Positions 29,129 through 38,116 of a DNA stretch of 64,000 nucleotides are shown piece by piece. Position numbers and translations under genes: made by a program. The notes beneath the pieces were generated by a model, which saw only the letters and a program-made list of their open reading frames with translations, had not been told where the DNA came from and did not search any database. Positions within the stretch are counted from its first letter, which is position 1; every line of letters starts with the position of its first letter. The stretch spans positions 5,394,001 through 5,458,000 of the forward strand of contig NZ_CP159534.1 of NCBI RefSeq assembly GCF_040529335.1. The letters run 5' to 3'. The stretch comes from Streptomyces sp. HUAS MG91. Lineage in GTDB: Bacteria > Actinomycetota > Actinomycetes > Streptomycetales > Streptomycetaceae.

Positions 29129-29218
29129 ATGCGGATTGTGGTTTCCTCAGGACGCTTGGGGGGCGGAGCACGATGCGAGCCGGGGTCGGGCCGATCAGGG
29201 AGGGGCGGCGCACGATGA
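29129..29218 (+). CDS. possible 29-residue leaderless leader peptide
   Basis: ATG at 29129 opens a 29-codon frame beginning MRIVVSSGRLGGGARC. Its TGA overlaps the ATG of the SPOR-like gene (ATGA). The -10 element 7 nt upstream fits a leaderless transcript. It is rich in Gly and Arg and has no recognised homologue, so its status as a real peptide is uncertain. Confidence 0.3.
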   Translation: MRIVVSSGRLGGGARCEPGSGRSGRGGAR

Positions 29219-29418
29219 ACGACGGCACGACGACACTTCCGTGGCTCGTCATACGCCAGGACGACAACGGCAGCCGTTATCGCGTGGGCCGCTACGCGAC
29301 CAGGGCGGAGGCCCAGCGCATCGCCGACAGCCTCGACGCCCACGGCCACCAACAGCTCTACTGGGTCGAGCGCCTGGCGGAGAACACCACCTCGGTGCGG
29401 AACGGCACGGTGCGGTGA
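29215..29418 (+). CDS. small SPOR-like domain protein
   Basis: A 67-residue soluble protein. DNGSRYRVGRYATRAEAQRIADSLDAHGHQQLYWVERL has the beta-alpha-beta outline and residue pattern of a SPOR (sporulation-related, peptidoglycan-binding) repeat, but there is no signal peptide, so the binding target is unclear. ATG at 29215 has GGGAGGGG 9 nt upstream; an in-frame ATG at 29173 with GGCGGAG is an alternative. Found as a stand-alone small gene in many Streptomyces, as I recall. Confidence 0.72.
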   Translation: MNDGTTTLPWLVIRQDDNGSRYRVGRYATRAEAQRIADSLDAHGHQQLYWVERLAENTTSVRNGTVR

Positions 29419-29426
29419 CGGAGCCG

Positions 29427-29439
29427 TAGGCTCCGCCGC
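29427..29439 (+). promoter_or_regulatory. -10 element of leaderless Nudix gene
   Basis: TAGGCT (29427-29432) lies 7 nt before the ATG at 29440. Confidence 0.5.
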
Positions 29440-29844
29440 ATGACTGATCAGATCGAACCGGCCGTCGTGGTGGTGGTCGCCGCCGCCCTGTACGACACCG
29501 ACGGCCGGCTGCTGGCGGCGCGTCGCAGTGCGCCTCCTTCGCTGGCCGGGCGCTGGGAGTTGCCCGGGGGGAAGGTCGAGCCGGGGGAGACGCAGGAGCG
29601 GGCGCTGGTCCGCGAGCTCCGGGAGGAGCTGGGCGTCGAGGCGAGTCCCGTCGCCCGGGTTCCGGGGGAGTGGCCTCTGAAGCCCGGCTATGTTCTCCGT
29701 GTCTGGCGCTGCTCCCTCGACTCGGGAGTCCCCGCGCCGCTCCAGGACCACGATGAGCTTCGCTGGCTCGCTCCGGCCGACATCTGGTCCGTGAACTGGC
29801 TGGACCAGGATGTTCCGGCGGTGAAATCCCTTTCGGAGGACTAG
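29440..29844 (+). CDS. Nudix hydrolase, MutT-like
   Basis: A 134-residue (deoxy)nucleoside triphosphate pyrophosphohydrolase. The Nudix box is complete at about 44-66 (GKVEPGETQERALVRELREE, then LGV), matching GX5EX7REUXEEXGU. VVAAALYDTDGRLLAARR at the start and LRWLAPADIWSVNWLDQDVP at the end are the usual MutT flanks. Probably sanitises oxidised nucleotides such as 8-oxo-dGTP. It is followed by a nested inverted repeat that could terminate transcription. Confidence 0.9.
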   Translation: MTDQIEPAVVVVVAAALYDTDGRLLAARRSAPPSLAGRWELPGGKVEPGETQERALVRELREELGVEASPVARVPGEWPLKPGYVLRVWRCSLDSGVPAPLQDHDELRWLAPADIWSVNWLDQDVPAVKSLSED

Positions 29845-29867
29845 ATCCGCGGCCCGGTGGCCGCTTC

Positions 29868-29969
29868 TCGCGCAGTTCCCCGCGCCCCTGAGATGCGCAC
29901 TTCGTGCGGCATCTCATCGGGGAAGGCTGCGCGCAGCGCATGCCTTCAGGGGCGCGGGGAACTGCGCGA
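29868..29969. repeat. nested inverted repeat, dispersed family copy A
   Basis: 24-bp arms beginning TCGCGCAGTTCCCCGCGCCC (29868-29891) and ending GCGGGGAACTGCGCGA (29946-29969) are exact inverses. Between them lies a hairpin GATGCGCAC-TTC-GTGC-GGCATC (29892-29914). It fills most of the 317-bp gap between the Nudix and HATPase genes; nothing else was seen apart from AT-richer sequence near 30110. Confidence 0.9.
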
Positions 29970-30161
29970 CCAGCCACCGCCGGGGCCGCGGGCGAACGAC
30001 AACCCGATGGGTGCGGCCGGGCATCGAGGCACCCGCGCCCGGGCGGAGGCCTACGCCGTACGTACCACCCGAACCCACCGCCCGCGATAACACCCCACCC
30101 TGTCCGGGTATATCCCGATTAACCCGAAGAAATAGGGCAGAACTCCTCGTGGGTCAGGGAA

Positions 30162-30578
30162 GTGATCGGTGTGCTCCACACCCAGGGCGACGTCGCCGAG
30201 TGGGCCTTCCCCGCCGACCCCATGGCCGTACGGAAAGCCCGCGCAGCGGTCCGCGCGCAACTGGCCACCTGGAACCTGGACGAGCTGAGCGACATCACGG
30301 TCCTGCTGGTCAGCGAGCTGGTCACCAACTCCCTGCGCCACGCGTCGGGCCCCATCGGAGTCCGCCTGGTCCGCCCCGAGGGCCCCGACGGGGCACTCCT
30401 CGTCGAGGTCTCCGACCCGCTGCCCGACCCGCCCCGCGCCCGCACGGCCACCCCCGACGACGAGGGCGGCCGCGGCCTGCAACTGGTGGCCGGCGCCTCC
30501 CGGCGCTGGGGCACCCGACCGGGCGGCGCGGCCACCGGCGGCAAGACGGTGTGGTTCGAGCTGGCTCTGCCCGGCTGA
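30162..30578 (+). CDS. RsbW-like ATP-binding protein (HATPase, GHKL fold)
   Basis: A 138-residue single-domain GHKL ATPase of the anti-sigma factor kinase type. The N box is VSELVTNSLRHA and the G box is DEGGRGLQLV. Streptomyces encode many; a few phosphorylate anti-anti-sigma partners, and most are uncharacterised. The GTG at 30162 follows AGGGAA closely, and GTG at 30171 is an alternative with better spacing. The next gene, a SpoIIE-type phosphatase, ends in a very similar HATPase domain, suggesting the two act in one switch. Confidence 0.85.
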   Translation: MIGVLHTQGDVAEWAFPADPMAVRKARAAVRAQLATWNLDELSDITVLLVSELVTNSLRHASGPIGVRLVRPEGPDGALLVEVSDPLPDPPRARTATPDDEGGRGLQLVAGASRRWGTRPGGAATGGKTVWFELALPG

Positions 30579-30601
30579 GACCGCGCGAGCGCACCCGTCC
30601 C

Positions 30602-30627
30602 GGTTAAGTAGGTCGCACCTGGTTAAG
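30602..30627 (+). repeat. GGTTAAG direct repeat upstream of the phosphatase gene
   Basis: GGTTAAG occurs at 30602-30608 and 30621-30627, 19 bp apart, in the 259-bp gap before the phosphatase. It could be a binding site for an activator or repressor. Confidence 0.35.
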
Positions 30628-30837
30628 AGACGGGAATGTGGAACTCGACTGGAGAACGCGGTGTGTGGACGCACCTGCACTCTGGGTACGGAAACAGTCG
30701 GTCCCGACGGGCCAAAAAGGGTCGGGACCGTGGTGTGATCGTGAACACCGTGTCGTGCGGCACCGTAGTGCTGGATACTGCGGGCAGCCGCCCCGGTGAC
30801 CGGTGCCGGACGCGGTGAGCTGGAGGGGACGGTTCGC

Positions 30838-33474
30838 GTGAGCGAGATACCAGCGAAGGCCGGGGCGTCCGAGGGCGCTCCGGACGCGGCGTCGACGCCG
30901 GATGCGGGCCGGACGTCGCTGGAGCGGACGCGGGCGGAGACCGGGCCGGTCGCCGACATCTGGCAGACGAGCCCGCCCGGATCGATCTACGACTACATCA
31001 AGGTCGCCTCGTTCTCGATCGGCCCCGACGGACTGATCGACCAGTGGAGCCTGCGGGCCGCGCAGATCTTCGGCGTCACGGCCGGGGACGCCGTGGGCAA
31101 GGATCCCGTCGAGGCCTTCGTCCCGCCCGAGCTGCGCGACCGCGGCCGCCGCAAGATGGCGGAGATCCTGGACGGACGGGAGTGGACCGGCGTCGTGCCG
31201 TTCCGCACGCACGGCGAGGGGCCGGGCGGGGCCGGGGAGCAGCACGGCACGGCCGAGGTCTATGTGATGCCGTCGACCACCGAGTCGGGTGAGCGCGGAG
31301 CGGTCTGCATCGTCGTGGACGTCCAGACCCTGCGGAGCATCGAGACGGACCTCGCCGCCTCGCAGTCGATTTTCGGTCAATCTCCCTTCGGCTTCCTGCT
31401 GTTCGACACCGACCTCAAGGTCCAGCGGGCCAACCGCACGTTCACCTCGGTCTTCGGCGGCCACGTCGACGACCACCGCGGCCGCACCGTCCACGACTAT
31501 CTGCCGCGCCACGAGGCCGACCGGGTGCAGGGCGCGCTGCGCCGGGTCCTGGAGACCGGCGACGCCGTCACCGACATGCAGCTCGTCGGCCCCGCCCCGG
31601 ACTCCTCCGAGCGACGGCACTGGTCCATCAACCTCTACCGCGTGCACACCGGTTCGGGCCGGCCCATCGGCGTCGCCGGGCTCGCCACCGACGTCACCCG
31701 GCGGCACGCCGCCGCCCGCGAGGCCGCCCACGCCCGACGGAATCTGGCCCTTCTGAACGAGGCGGGCGCCCGCATCGGCAACTCCCTCGACCTGGAGACG
31801 ACCTCCCGCGAACTCCTCGACGTGGTCGTGCCCGGCTTCTGCGACCTGGCCTCCGTCGACCTGTACCAGGGACTGCTCTCCGGCGACGAGACGGCGCTGG
31901 CCAACCACCGGCTCGCCGACGGCAGCGCCGAGCTGCGCCGGGTCGCCGTCGCGAGCGCCGTGGCCGACGTGCCCTTCCTCGACCTGGGCGGCGAGGCGCC
32001 GGTCAGCGTCGGCGCCGTGCACCGCTTCGCGTTCAACTCCGCGTGCGCGGACGCCCTGCGCACCGCCCGCCCGCAGACCCTGCCCGCGCAGCCCGGCGGC
32101 CTCGTCCAGTCGACGCTCGCCGTGCCGATGGTCGCGCACGACACCGTCGTCGGCCTCGTGCAGTTCTCCCGCGCCAAGGGCAGCGAGCCGTTCAACGAGC
32201 GGGACCGGGCGCTCGCCATGGAACTGGCCGCGCGCGCCGCGGTCTGTATCGACAACGCCCGGCTGTACCGCCGCGAGCACGAGCGCGCCCTGATACTGCA
32301 GCGCTCCCTGCTCCCGCCGGACAATCCCGAGGCGTCCGGCCTCGACATCGCCTGCCGCTACCTTCCGGGCAACGCGGCGACCGAGGTCGGCGGCGACTGG
32401 TTCGACGTCATCGAACTCCCCGGCCACCGCACGGCGCTGGTCGTCGGCGACGTGATGGGCCGGGGCCTGCGCGCCGCCGTCGCCATGGGCGAACTGCGCA
32501 CCGCCGTGCGCACCCTGGCCCTGCTCGACCTCGAACCGGCCGAGGTGCTCAGCGCCCTCGACGAGATCGCCCGCGGCCTCGGCACCCCCGGCGGCGTCCA
32601 GCAGGCCACCCGCGCCGCCCGCACCGCGAACCAGGGCGGCGAGGACCTCTCCGAGGTCTACCTGGCCACCTGCGTCTACGCGGTCTACGACGCCGTCACC
32701 CGCCGCTGCACCTTCGCCAACGCCGGCCACCTCCCACCGGTCCTGGTCGAACCCGGCGAGGGCGCGCTGATGCTCGACGTACCCCCGGGCATGCCGCTCG
32801 GTGTCGGCGGCGAGCCCTTCGAGGAGGTGGAGGTCGAACTCCCGGAGGGCAGTCTGCTCGCGCTGTACACGGACGGCCTGGTCGAATCCCGTGACCACCC
32901 GCTCGACGAGGGACTGTCCGCGTTCCGGGCCGCCCTCGACGACCCCTCACCGGCCCTGGAGGACGTCTGCGACCACGTCCTCACCACCCTCGACACCCAC
33001 CACGGCGAGGACGACATCGCCCTGCTGATGGCCCGCGTCCAGGGCCTGCCGGCCGACAACGTCGGCGACTGGACGCTGCCGCGCGAGCCGAAGTCGGTCG
33101 GCCGGGCCCGCGAGCTGACACGCACCCAACTGCTCGCCTGGGATCTCGAACCCCTCGTCGACACCACGGAGCTGCTGGTCAGCGAGCTGGTCACCAACGC
33201 CCTGCGGTACGGCGAGGGCGAGATCAGGCTCCGGCTGCTGCTCGACCGCTCGCTGGTGTGCGAGGTGTGGGACGCCGGGCTCGTACAGCCGCGCCGGCGC
33301 CGCGCCCGGGACACCGACGAGGGCGGCCGCGGCCTCCAGCTCGTCGGCCTGCTCAGCGCGGCCTGGGGCTCGCGGCGCACCCCGCGCGGCAAGACGGTCT
33401 GGTTCGAACTCCCGCTGCCGGACGGCGACGCGGGCCTGGTGGACCCGACGGAGGCCCTGCTCAGCCTCTTCTGA
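30838..33474 (+). CDS. PAS-PAS-GAF-SpoIIE phosphatase fused to a HATPase domain
   Basis: An 878-residue soluble signalling protein. In order: PAS (about 45-145, IDQWSLRAAQIFGVTAGDAVGKD), PAS (about 155-290, LLFDTDLKVQRANRTFTSVFG), GAF (about 300-475), PP2C/SpoIIE phosphatase (about 490-715, with metal-site GGDWFDV and GDVMGRGLRAAVAMGELRTAVR, and HGEDDIALLMAR), and a GHKL ATPase (about 735-870, VSELVTNALRYGEGE, DEGGRGLQLV). It joins an RsbU-like phosphatase and an RsbW-like kinase in one chain, so it can both dephosphorylate and phosphorylate anti-anti-sigma factors. GTG at 30838 has GGAGGGG 9 nt upstream. Confidence 0.93.
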   Translation: MSEIPAKAGASEGAPDAASTPDAGRTSLERTRAETGPVADIWQTSPPGSIYDYIKVASFSIGPDGLIDQWSLRAAQIFGVTAGDAVGKDPVEAFVPPELRDRGRRKMAEILDGREWTGVVPFRTHGEGPGGAGEQHGTAEVYVMPSTTESGERGAVCIVVDVQTLRSIETDLAASQSIFGQSPFGFLLFDTDLKVQRANRTFTSVFGGHVDDHRGRTVHDYLPRHEADRVQGALRRVLETGDAVTDMQLVGPAPDSSERRHWSINLYRVHTGSGRPIGVAGLATDVTRRHAAAREAAHARRNLALLNEAGARIGNSLDLETTSRELLDVVVPGFCDLASVDLYQGLLSGDETALANHRLADGSAELRRVAVASAVADVPFLDLGGEAPVSVGAVHRFAFNSACADALRTARPQTLPAQPGGLVQSTLAVPMVAHDTVVGLVQFSRAKGSEPFNERDRALAMELAARAAVCIDNARLYRREHERALILQRSLLPPDNPEASGLDIACRYLPGNAATEVGGDWFDVIELPGHRTALVVGDVMGRGLRAAVAMGELRTAVRTLALLDLEPAEVLSALDEIARGLGTPGGVQQATRAARTANQGGEDLSEVYLATCVYAVYDAVTRRCTFANAGHLPPVLVEPGEGALMLDVPPGMPLGVGGEPFEEVEVELPEGSLLALYTDGLVESRDHPLDEGLSAFRAALDDPSPALEDVCDHVLTTLDTHHGEDDIALLMARVQGLPADNVGDWTLPREPKSVGRARELTRTQLLAWDLEPLVDTTELLVSELVTNALRYGEGEIRLRLLLDRSLVCEVWDAGLVQPRRRRARDTDEGGRGLQLVGLLSAAWGSRRTPRGKTVWFELPLPDGDAGLVDPTEALLSLF

Positions 33475-33487
33475 GGGCCGGAAGAAT

Positions 33488-34201
33488 CTAGGAGCCGCTC
33501 TTCAGCGCCGCGAGCCGGGCCTCGATCTCGGCCGCGTCGCCGAGCGAGTCGAGCTGCTCGAACTGCGCGTCGAGGGAGGACTCGGCCAGCTCCTGCTTGC
33601 CGAGCGCCTTCGCCTCCTCGCGCCGCACCTTGTCCTCGAAGCGGCCCAGCTCGCTGTTGGGGTCGAGGACGTCGATGTTCTTCGCCGCGTCCAGCATCTG
33701 GTTCTGCGCCTGCGCGGTCTTGGAGCGGGCCACCAACTGGTCCCGCTTGGACTGGAGTTCCGTCAGCTTCGTCTTCATCTGGTCGAGCCCGGCCTTGAGC
33801 TTGCCGACCACCTCGGTCTGCGCGGCGATCGTCGGCTCGGCGTCCTTCGCCTCCTTCTCGGACTGCAACTGCCGGCCGAGGGCGACCTTGGCGAGGTTGT
33901 CGAACCGGTCGGCCTCCGCCGCGGTCCCCGCCGCCCGCAGCTCGTCCGCCTTCCTGCTGGCCGCGAGCGCCTTGCCGCCCCACTCGGCGGCCGCGTCCAC
34001 GTCCTCCGCGTGGTCCTGCTCCAGCATCCGCAGATTGCCGATGGTGGTGGCCACCGCCTCCTCGGCCTCCGCGATGTTGTTCGTGTAGTCGCGGATCAGC
34101 TGGTCGATCATCTTCTGCGGATCCTCCGCGCTGTCGAGCAGCGCGTTGATGTTCGCCTTCGCGAGCTGCGCGACCCGGCCGAGGATGGTCTGCTTCGTCA
34201 T
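33488..34201 (-). CDS. pspA: PspA/IM30-family protein
   Basis: A 237-residue coiled-coil protein that binds the inner face of the membrane and stabilises it under stress. It starts TKQTILGRVAQLAKANINALLDSAEDPQKMIDQLIRDY, the typical amphipathic helix and following segment, and continues as long helices to the C-terminal ALKSGS. The ATG at 34201 has GAGGAC 7 nt upstream; a TTG at 34207 is less likely. It lies 45 bp after the TPM-domain gene on the same strand, so the two probably form a membrane-stress operon. Confidence 0.92.
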   Translation of the reverse strand: MTKQTILGRVAQLAKANINALLDSAEDPQKMIDQLIRDYTNNIAEAEEAVATTIGNLRMLEQDHAEDVDAAAEWGGKALAASRKADELRAAGTAAEADRFDNLAKVALGRQLQSEKEAKDAEPTIAAQTEVVGKLKAGLDQMKTKLTELQSKRDQLVARSKTAQAQNQMLDAAKNIDVLDPNSELGRFEDKVRREEAKALGKQELAESSLDAQFEQLDSLGDAAEIEARLAALKSGS

Positions 34202-34246
34202 GGTCAAGTCCTCACGTTCAGTGCGACAGGTACTCGGAACAGGTGG

Positions 34247-36340
34247 TCAGAAGCGCCCGCCGCCGCCCCGGCGGCCGCGCGTCCCCCCGCCGCCGAAACT
34301 GCCGGGCCCGCCCCCGCCGCCGAAGCCGCCCCCGCCGGGACCGCCGCCCAGGCCGCCTCCGCCGCGCCCGCCGTTCAGCAGCCCGCCGAGGATGATCCCG
34401 CCGAGCACCGCGCCGCCCATGCCGCTGCCGCCGCGCCCGCCGGAGCCCCCGCCCCCGTACGGATTGCCGTACGAGCGCACGTCCCGCTCGGCGAGTGCCT
34501 GCGCCTGCCGGGCCAGCGCGTCCGCCTGCTGCGCCTCGGTGAGCGCGGCGGCCGGGTCGCCGTCCTGACCGGCCTGCGCGTTGGCCAGCCGCCGCTCGGC
34601 CTCCGCGAGCCGGGTGCGGGCCTCGCTGCCGACGGCGCCGCGGTGCGTGGTGATGAAGTCCGCGGCCGCCCCCGAACTGCTGCGCGCGGCGAGCAGGGCC
34701 TGGCCGAGCAGCGAGCGGGCCCGCGCGGTGCCCGCCTCCCGCTCGCGCGCCGCCACCAGCGCCTCGTCCAGCGCCGTGTCGGCCTCCTCGACCCGGCGCA
34801 GCGCGTCGATCGGGTCGTACGGTCCCGCCGCGAGCTCCGCGCGCACCTGGCCCACGACGGACTCGACCCGCGCTATGCGGCCGCGCAGATCGGCGGTGGA
34901 GACGCCCTGCCCGGTGCCCTCCAGGAGGCCGCGCGCGTCCGCGAGGTCGGTGTCGGACTCGGTGAGCGCGGCGGGCAGCTTCTCGTCGGCCTCGGCCAGC
35001 TCACCGGCCAGCCGGTCGATCGCGGTGACGAACGTGCCCGCCTGGTCGACGGCGCCCTCGGCGGCCCGCAGATGGACGGCGCCCTTGCCCGCCTCGCCCG
35101 TGTCGACGCAGCTGCGGGCCTGGTTGAGCTGGGTGGTGGCGAACACCAGCCGGTCCTTGGCCTGCTCGACATGGCCCTCGACGGTCTGGAGGGCGGACGC
35201 CGCGTACCGGCCGCCGAGCGCCGTCAGGGTCTCCTGCGCGCCGGTGGTGCGGGCCGCCAGCTCGCGGAAGGCCCGCTCGGCGTGGGCGAGGGCCTCGGGC
35301 GCGTTCTGCTCCAGGGCGCGCAGCCGGTCGAAGTCGGCGGACTGCGCGTCGAGCCCGCGCTGCGCCCCGGTGCACCGGCTGATGATCTCCTCCAGCATCC
35401 GCCGCTTCGTCGCGTCGTCCTCGGGGAAGGCGTCGTCGAGCTGCTGGCGCAGCTTGAAGGCGGCGGTCAGCCCGGTCCGCGCGGACGTGAGCGCCGCCTG
35501 GAACTCCTCGACCGCGTCCTCGCCGAACTGGGCGGTCGCGAAGCCCAGCTCCTCGGTGCTGGTGCGCACCGCGTCATCGGTCTCCACCAGCAGCAGCCTG
35601 GCCCGCTTGTCCAGCTCGGGCAGCGGCGTCTCCGGCGGCTTCCCCCAGCCCTGCGCGCCGCCGCCGGGCGGGCGGCCGGTGCCCCCGCGCCGCTTGCGGC
35701 GGGTGAGCGCGTACACGGCCACGGCACCGGCCCCGCCGACGGCGACCACCGGCAGCACCAGGTCACCGGCGCCGCTGCCGCCGGAGTCGCCCGCGCCCGG
35801 GTCGGCGGCGCCGGGCGTGATCGTCGGGGTGGGCACGGGCCGGCCCGCGACGACCGCGCCGATCCCGTCGGCGGCGGCGACGGCGGCGCCCGCCCAGTCG
35901 TTCTCGCGCAGCGCCGGTTCCACGGCGGTCCGCGCGATGTCCCGGATCTGGGCGTCGGTGAGCCGGGAGTCCTGGTCGACGGAGAACGCGTACTGCCGGT
36001 CGTGGGTGGCGACGGCGAGCAGGACGTCGTCGAGGCCCAGGCCGTTGCGGTCGGCCGTGGCGTCGGCCCAGTTCTGTGCGGAGCGGCCGGAGAAGTCGCG
36101 TACGTAGACGACGAAGAGCTGGATGCCGCGCGCGTCGTCGAGGCCGGTGAGCGCGGTGGCGGCGGCGCCCTCGCGGTCCCCGAGGGCGTTCACCCTGTCG
36201 GTGAGCTGGCCGGTGCGGGAGAGCGTGACGGGATCGTCGGCGTGGCCGGGGGACGCGGGCAGCAGCAGCCAGGCCAGGGCGAGCAGCACGGCGGCGGCCG
36301 TCCGCCCGGCTATCGGGCGCGGGGAAGCGGCGGACGTCAC
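34247..36340 (-). CDS. TPM-domain membrane protein
   Basis: A 697-residue protein: signal sequence (about 12-35, GRTAAAVLLALAWLLLPASPGHA), an extracytoplasmic TPM domain (about 38-165, LTDRVNALGDREGAAATALTGLDDARGIQLFVVYVRDF), one membrane helix (about 193-213, LVLPVVAVGGAGAVAVYAL), long helical coiled-coil-like cytoplasmic region (about 245-615) and a Gly-rich tail (about 630-697). TPM domains may be phosphatases or structural; function here is unknown. GTG at 36340 is chosen because a -10 element lies 7 nt upstream. The operon with pspA implies a role at the membrane. Confidence 0.85.
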   Translation of the reverse strand: MTSAASPRPIAGRTAAAVLLALAWLLLPASPGHADDPVTLSRTGQLTDRVNALGDREGAAATALTGLDDARGIQLFVVYVRDFSGRSAQNWADATADRNGLGLDDVLLAVATHDRQYAFSVDQDSRLTDAQIRDIARTAVEPALRENDWAGAAVAAADGIGAVVAGRPVPTPTITPGAADPGAGDSGGSGAGDLVLPVVAVGGAGAVAVYALTRRKRRGGTGRPPGGGAQGWGKPPETPLPELDKRARLLLVETDDAVRTSTEELGFATAQFGEDAVEEFQAALTSARTGLTAAFKLRQQLDDAFPEDDATKRRMLEEIISRCTGAQRGLDAQSADFDRLRALEQNAPEALAHAERAFRELAARTTGAQETLTALGGRYAASALQTVEGHVEQAKDRLVFATTQLNQARSCVDTGEAGKGAVHLRAAEGAVDQAGTFVTAIDRLAGELAEADEKLPAALTESDTDLADARGLLEGTGQGVSTADLRGRIARVESVVGQVRAELAAGPYDPIDALRRVEEADTALDEALVAAREREAGTARARSLLGQALLAARSSSGAAADFITTHRGAVGSEARTRLAEAERRLANAQAGQDGDPAAALTEAQQADALARQAQALAERDVRSYGNPYGGGGSGGRGGSGMGGAVLGGIILGGLLNGGRGGGGLGGGPGGGGFGGGGGPGSFGGGGTRGRRGGGGRF

Positions 36341-36353
36341 GTTTGGGAGCGTA
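36341..36353 (-). promoter_or_regulatory. -10 element of leaderless TPM-pspA transcript
   Basis: Minus-strand TACGCT (36353-36348) lies 7 nt before the GTG at 36340. Confidence 0.5.
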
Positions 36354-36433
36354 TGTCCGTGAAGAAGGTGCCGCGACCGGGGCGCCCCCACAGCACCCTC
36401 ACGGTCGCGGCACCCGTCTGTGGGGCCGGAGCG

Positions 36434-37840
36434 TCAGACCGAGAACCGCTCCCTGGCCAGCAGCGGCCGCACCCGCGCCGCGAAACCGCCGGTGCGGAAC
36501 GGGCGCTGCAGCAGGCCGGGCCGCAGCTGCTGGGCGAGCGCGGCGGCGATCATGCCCTGGTCCAGGGCGAGCACGAAGTCGCTGACCCGGCCGGTCGTGA
36601 CGTCCACCGAGTCGCGGAAGCCGTACGTCTCGTCGTACGCGCCGAAGTCCGCGGCCAGCGCGTTCAGGTTCGCCACCGCCTCCCGGCGGGCGTACGGCAG
36701 CGCCAGGAAGGAGGCGTGCGGGGTGACGACCCCGAGCGAGTGGTAGCCGTCCTCCTGCATGCCGAGCGCGTCCACGCCGTACTCGCGGTAGCCGCCCTCG
36801 GGGATGTTCGCCGGGGAGAATCCCCAGTAGCCGTATCCCGCCTCCTGGAGGCCGTGCTCGATCTGGCCGCGCACATAGCGGCCGTGCGTGACGCCCCAGG
36901 AGCCCGGGGACCACTCCGGCTCCGGCACGAACAGCGGGACCATCAGCGCCTCGAACATCGAGCCGCCCCAGGTCGGCACGAACGCGCGGCCCCGGTAGGT
37001 GTAGTGGCCCTGCCAGACGCGGACGCCGTCCATGGCCACGTACGAACCCTCCGGCTCCTGCTCCTGGCCGCTGCCCGGCAGCAGGGTCCGGAAGAGGTGC
37101 CAGTAGTGGTCGGCGGGCAGGCTGCCGTCGGCGATCCCCAGGTAACTGGCCATCCGCGGCTCGGTGTTGAGAGCCCCGTAGTGGTGGCCGGTCGGCTCGC
37201 CCCTGCCCGGCTTGTCGGGCCAGAAGCCGCCGCGCAGCTGGCCGGGGCCCGCCACCGGGTCGGCCGGGTCGTACGGCGTGTAGTAGTACGACCAGTCGGC
37301 GCCGGCAAGGAGCTTCGCGACGCGCGGGCGCAGGCCCGGGGCGGCGTCGGCCGCGATCCGCAGGCCGGTCACCAGCCAGGCGTTGTCCACCGAGGACAGG
37401 AACGGGCGGACCGTCTCGCCCGTCGCGGGCCACGTCGTCAGCACGCTGCCGTCGTGCGCGTCGTACCAGTTGAACCAGAACCCGTGCGCCCGTTCCAGGC
37501 GCTCGACGGCCGTGACCGTCCGGGTGAGCCGGCGCTCCATCTCGCCCCGGGTGATCACCCCGAGCCCGCCCGCGGCGGCCGTCGCCCACAGACCGCAGCC
37601 GATGTTGGTCGGCGAGGTCTGCACGGACGGCTCCGGCCGCCCGGAACCGCTGACGTCGATCTTGTCGGCGGTGAGCCCGAAGCCGGTCGTCATCGCCTCG
37701 ATCGAGCGGTACGTCGAACGGAACCAGGTGCGCAGGCGCACCGGATCGACGGCGGCGGAGGCGCTCGCGGCCGGGGCGGCGCCCAGCGTGAGCCCGGCGC
37801 CACCGGCACCGGCGGCCATGAGGAACGTACGGCGATCCAT
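36434..37840 (-). CDS. Tat-exported glucoamylase-like protein (PF10091/GH144-type)
   Basis: A 468-residue secreted enzyme. The twin-arginine signal is MDRRTFLMAAGAGGAGLTLG. The catalytic (alpha/alpha) barrel has FWFNWYD, the acidic segment VPTWGGSMFEALMVPLFV, YGYWGFSPANIPEGGYREYGVDALG and TPHASFLALPYARREAVANL, which I recognise from the glucoamylase-like PF10091 family. Characterised GH144 members are endo-beta-1,2-glucanases, so beta-1,2-glucan is a good guess. Last gene of the binding protein / permease / GH1 operon, after a hairpin; it would release oligosaccharides for the transporter. Confidence 0.75.
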   Translation of the reverse strand: MDRRTFLMAAGAGGAGLTLGAAPAASASAAVDPVRLRTWFRSTYRSIEAMTTGFGLTADKIDVSGSGRPEPSVQTSPTNIGCGLWATAAAGGLGVITRGEMERRLTRTVTAVERLERAHGFWFNWYDAHDGSVLTTWPATGETVRPFLSSVDNAWLVTGLRIAADAAPGLRPRVAKLLAGADWSYYYTPYDPADPVAGPGQLRGGFWPDKPGRGEPTGHHYGALNTEPRMASYLGIADGSLPADHYWHLFRTLLPGSGQEQEPEGSYVAMDGVRVWQGHYTYRGRAFVPTWGGSMFEALMVPLFVPEPEWSPGSWGVTHGRYVRGQIEHGLQEAGYGYWGFSPANIPEGGYREYGVDALGMQEDGYHSLGVVTPHASFLALPYARREAVANLNALAADFGAYDETYGFRDSVDVTTGRVSDFVLALDQGMIAAALAQQLRPGLLQRPFRTGGFAARVRPLLARERFSV

Positions 37841-38030
37841 GAAGGTCCTTCTCCCGGGAGATCCGAACGGGCAGCTGTGGAAGGGAAGTTCGTGGTGCTC
37901 GTGAAGGTGGTGGAGCGAGGGCCGGCGCAGATCAGGTGGGCGCCGGCCCCCGCCCGTGGTGGACCCGCGAGGTCAGGGTTCGCGGGCCCCGGGACCGGGA
38001 CAGCGGGGGTCAGGGTCCGCGGTCCCGAGT

Positions 38031-38065
38031 GTCGCGGGCGGCCCGGGGGATGGGCCGCCCGCGAC
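38031..38065 (-). terminator. perfect 14-bp hairpin between GH1 and glucanase genes
   Basis: GTCGCGGGCGGCCC and GGGCCGCCCGCGAC flank a 7-nt loop. A second hairpin lies at 37920-37948 (GGCCGGCGC/GCGCCGGCC). The 276-bp gap therefore probably reduces readthrough to the glucanase gene. No LacI-like site was found in it. Confidence 0.7.
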
Positions 38066-38116
38066 GGATCAGGGGTGGGCGGCGGCGACGCAGGGGTTCG
38101 AGCCGCCGCCCACCGG

